Shown: one piece after another, positions 61,973 to 64,000 of the stretch
How the letters are laid out: each line of letters starts with the position of its first letter
How positions within the stretch are numbered: position 1 is the first letter of the stretch
NCBI RefSeq assembly: GCF_001427125.1
Contig: NZ_LMGK01000001.1
Span: 17,820-81,819 of the forward strand
Direction of reading: 5' to 3'
Origin: Pseudomonas sp. Root562
GTDB lineage: Bacteria > Pseudomonadota > Gammaproteobacteria > Pseudomonadales > Pseudomonadaceae
DNA length: 64,000 nucleotides
The notes under the pieces: generated by a model
What the model saw: only the letters and a program-made list of their open reading frames with translations
Database searches by the model: none
Told to the model about the DNA's origin: nothing
Program-made: the position numbers and the translations under genes

Positions 61973-62899
61973 GTGAGTGAGCGTTCCAGCCATTGGCAAT
62001 TGCAGACCATCGTCAGCCAACTGCGCACGGCCCGTGATCAGTGGCGTGCACAAAACGGCCGCGTCAGCGGCGAGCAGGGCGGGCGCGAGCTGCCGTCCCG
62101 GGCGGCCATGGCGGAGATTCTCGAGGCCCTGTGCGGTGCGCTGTTCCCGATGCGTCTGGGGCCAGTGGATTTGCGCGAAGAGAGTGAAGACTTCTACGTC
62201 GGCCACACCCTCGATGTCGCGCTGAATGCGTTGCTGGCGCAGGCACGGCTCGAACTGCGGTATGCGGCGCGCCACAGCGCCCAGGCCGAGGCTGAAGTCG
62301 AAGGCAAAACCATTCAGATCATTCAGGATTTCGCCCTGGCACTGCCCGGGCTGCGCAGCCTGCTGGACACCGACGTGTTGGCGGCCTATCACGGTGATCC
62401 GGCGGCGCGCAGTGTCGATGAAGTGCTGCTGTGCTACCCGGGGATTCTGGCGGTGATTCACCATCGTCTGGCCCATCATTTATATCGCGCCGGCCTGCCG
62501 TTACTGGCGCGGATCAGCGCAGAAATCGCTCATTCGGCAACCGGTATCGACATTCACCCGGGCGCGCAAATCGGCCGTAGTTTCTTCATCGACCACGGGA
62601 CCGGCGTGGTGATCGGCGAGACCGCGATCATCGGCGAGCGCGTGCGGATTTATCAGGCTGTGACGCTGGGTGCCAAGCGTTTTCCCGCGGATGAAGACGG
62701 TCAGTTGCAGAAGGGCCAGGCGCGGCATCCGATCGTCGAGGATGACGTGGTGATTTACGCCGGGGCGACAATCCTCGGGCGGATCACCATCGGCAAGGGC
62801 TCGACCATTGGCGGCAACGTCTGGCTGACCCGCAGCGTGCCGGCGGGTAGCAATCTGACTCAAGCGAATTTGCAGTTGGATGATGGAGCGCAAAAGTAA
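61973..62899 (+). CDS. epsC: Serine O-acetyltransferase (EpsC/CysE-type)
   Basis: This 308-residue enzyme acetylates L-serine with acetyl-CoA, giving the acceptor for sulfide in cysteine synthesis. A long helical N-terminal half (about 1-185) precedes the left-handed beta-helix with hexapeptide repeats (GIDIHPGAQIGRSFFIDHGT, VVIGETAIIGERVRIYQAVT). His/Asp catalytic residues are in the DHGTG region. The N-terminal length matches the EpsC/SrpH branch rather than short CysE. GTG start with GAGGAG upstream. Divergent from dcyD. Confidence 0.88.
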   Translation: MSERSSHWQLQTIVSQLRTARDQWRAQNGRVSGEQGGRELPSRAAMAEILEALCGALFPMRLGPVDLREESEDFYVGHTLDVALNALLAQARLELRYAARHSAQAEAEVEGKTIQIIQDFALALPGLRSLLDTDVLAAYHGDPAARSVDEVLLCYPGILAVIHHRLAHHLYRAGLPLLARISAEIAHSATGIDIHPGAQIGRSFFIDHGTGVVIGETAIIGERVRIYQAVTLGAKRFPADEDGQLQKGQARHPIVEDDVVIYAGATILGRITIGKGSTIGGNVWLTRSVPAGSNLTQANLQLDDGAQK

Positions 62900-62908
62900 G
62901 CGCCACAA

Positions 62909-63045
62909 TGATCGTTCCCACGCTCCGCGTGGGAACGCCTCCAGGGACGCTCCGCGTTCCGGTTCACGCCTCCATCTCAAGCCTGGCACCGCAGTGACGC
63001 GGAGCGTCACGGGCTGCATTCCCACGCAGAGCGTAGGAACGATCA
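62909..63045. repeat. Composite TGATCG repeat, copy 6
   Basis: A long form: outer arms TGATCGTTCCCACGCTCCGC and GCGTAGGAACGATCA, inner GACGCTCCGCGTTCC... and a central CATCTCAAGCCTGGCACCGC segment shared with copy 7. It lies nine bases after the epsC stop. Confidence 0.85.
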
Positions 63046-63070
63046 AAAACGATCGCCTCCTACCCCCCAT

Positions 63071-63206
63071 TGATCGTTCCTACGCTCCGCGTGGGAATGC
63101 CTCCAGGGACGCTCCGCGTTCCGATTCGCGCCTCGATCTCAAGCCTGGCACCGCAATGACGCAGAGCGTCACGGGCTGCATTCCCACGCAGAGCGTGGGA
63201 ACGATC
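63071..63206. repeat. Composite TGATCG repeat, copy 7 (tandem with copy 6)
   Basis: Same length and internal layout as copy 6 with only scattered changes, at a period of 162 bases. The gene-free interval 62900-63403 consists of these two copies plus the BetI-type operator region. Confidence 0.85.
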
Positions 63207-63282
63207 GCCTTCTACCCCTCATTGAGCTAGCGTAATTACGCGACCGCCCAGCCCTGCGATTAGTCCTTAGCAGCCTATTCAT

Positions 63283-63312
63283 GTTTAACTTGAACGTTCA
63301 TTCAAGTTAAAC
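63283..63312 (+). promoter_or_regulatory. betI box: BetI-type operator
   Basis: GTTTAACTTGAA-CGTTCA-TTCAAGTTAAAC has perfect 12-bp arms. The core TTGAACGTTCATTCAA corresponds to the site recalled for the choline-responsive repressor BetI. It is 91 bases before the BCCT transporter start. Confidence 0.65.
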
Positions 63313-63403
63313 CGGTGGTTCGCTGCCCGCTCACAACAGGAGGCTTGCCTTTGCTGAGTCCGATTTCTACAGCCACGATTTCCCCCTTCGAGGTGCACCG
63401 TTC

Positions 63404-64000
63404 ATGAGTGCATCGTCCGTTCCTTCAAGCGGCCTGGTCCGCATGAATCCGCCGGTGTTTTACTTTGCGGCGAGCTTCATTCTGTTGTTCGGCGTCGTGG
63501 TCATTGCCATGCCCGAACAGGCCGGTGCCTGGTTGCTGGCCGCGCAAAACTGGGCGGCCAATACGGTCGGCTGGTACTACATGTTGGCGATGACCCTGTA
63601 TCTGGTCTTCGTGGTCGTCACCGCGTTATCGGGCTACGGCAAGATCAAACTCGGTGCCGACCACGACGAGCCCGAATTCAGTTACCTGTCCTGGGCCGGC
63701 ATGCTGTTCGCCGCCGGGATCAGCATCACGCTGTTCTTCTTCTGCGTGTCCGAACCGTTGACCCATATGCTCCAGCCGCCCCAAGGCGAGGCGGGCACCG
63801 CGGATGCGGCGCGCCAGGCCATGCAGATTCTGTTTCTGCATTGGGGCCTGCACGGTTGGGGTGTGTTTGCCTTTGTCGGCATGGCGCTCGCCTATTTCGC
63901 CTATCGGCATAACCTGCCCCTGGCGCTGCGTTCGGCGTTGTATCCGCTGATCGGCAAACGCATCAACGGCCCTATCGGTTATGCAGTGGATGGCTTTGGC
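63404..64000 (+). CDS. betT: BCCT-family choline transporter BetT (partial)
   Basis: 199 codons are visible before the window ends. The protein begins with about 13 polar residues, then NPPVFYFAASFILLFGVVVI (first helix). Further helices and the BCCT segments GADHDEPEFSYLSWAGMLFAAG and LHWGLHGWGVFAFVGMALAY follow. BCCT carriers import choline or betaine with sodium or protons. GAGGTG precedes ATG 63404. A perfect BetI-type palindrome upstream favours choline uptake under BetI control over other BCCT functions. Confidence 0.85.
   Translation, partial: MSASSVPSSGLVRMNPPVFYFAASFILLFGVVVIAMPEQAGAWLLAAQNWAANTVGWYYMLAMTLYLVFVVVTALSGYGKIKLGADHDEPEFSYLSWAGMLFAAGISITLFFFCVSEPLTHMLQPPQGEAGTADAARQAMQILFLHWGLHGWGVFAFVGMALAYFAYRHNLPLALRSALYPLIGKRINGPIGYAVDGFG

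Overview
The window looks like a chromosomal segment of a fluorescent Pseudomonas (P. fluorescens group). Supporting this are the high GC content, the many Pseudomonas-type REP palindromes (GCGAGGGAGCTTGCTCCC and GGCAAGCCTCGCTCC families), a second composite repeat beginning TGATCGTTCCCACGC, and blocks recognisable from Pseudomonas genomes: gabDT, desA with c-di-GMP proteins, oscA-sbp-cysTWA, and sfnB/metNIQ with tcyJLN. No rRNA, integrase, transposase, CRISPR array or prophage was seen. Most of the window reads as core or lineage-specific chromosome, with small accessory inserts (toxin-antitoxin pairs, orphan RHS proteins).

Layout. 1-87: start of a probable RHS-core protein running off the left edge. 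402-5722: LysR regulator and a three-part MFS/HlyD/OMF efflux operon. 5730-8038: slipin/NfeD pair, YbaK-like deacylase, DUF2789 protein. 8043-8602: ParE/RelE-type toxin with ribbon-helix-helix-like antitoxin. 8762-13833: MarR-FUSC-DUF1656-HlyD-OMF efflux operon with a visible MarR operator on its promoter. 13927-19036: membrane and envelope proteins, a Rieske/AIF-type reductase, a YbhB protein and a small acidic-tailed protein. 19119-19195: tRNA-Arg(CCG). 19545-22449: gabD and gabT. 22586-28351: signalling proteins (REC-HDOD, PAS-GGDEF, PAS-GGDEF-EAL) around the desaturase desA. 28589-32689: oscA-sbp-cysTWA for sulfate uptake. 32763-37818: Mpo1-like protein, Crp/Fnr regulator, HipBA-type module, and an AraC regulator beside a second desaturase. 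38203-43534: RBBP9-like hydrolase, an unusual sigma-54 activator, an orphan MetQ, an orphan RHS core protein and an AAA ATPase. 43729-48949: TriABC-like RND system with two adaptor lipoproteins. 49019-49648: methyltransferase. 50272-62899: a long sulfur-scavenging region. 63404-end: BCCT (BetT-like) transporter behind a BetI-type operator.

Functional theme. From about 38.8 kb to 62.9 kb the genes converge on sulfur acquisition. They comprise a sigma-54 activator resembling SfnR, MetQ/MetNIQ importers, two SfnB-family flavin oxidoreductases, an NtaA/DszA/DmoA-type monooxygenase, the cystine importer TcyJLN, D-cysteine desulfhydrase and serine O-acetyltransferase. Together with the sulfate importer at 28.6-32.7 kb this covers inorganic sulfate, organosulfur compounds and cystine/D-cysteine feeding cysteine synthesis.

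Items most worth a second look: an intergenic sequence at 49741-49914 with long, mutually exclusive or pseudoknotted complementarities; a REP doublet inserted in frame into the signal-peptide region of an outer-membrane efflux lipoprotein; a 22-codon leader ORF joined by TGATG to the first sfnB gene; a sigma-54 AAA+ activator without a canonical GAFTGA loop or C-terminal HTH; and the placement of the TGATCG... repeat on the stop codons of flanking genes. All functional statements come from reading the sequence and recalled family knowledge; no database search was run.
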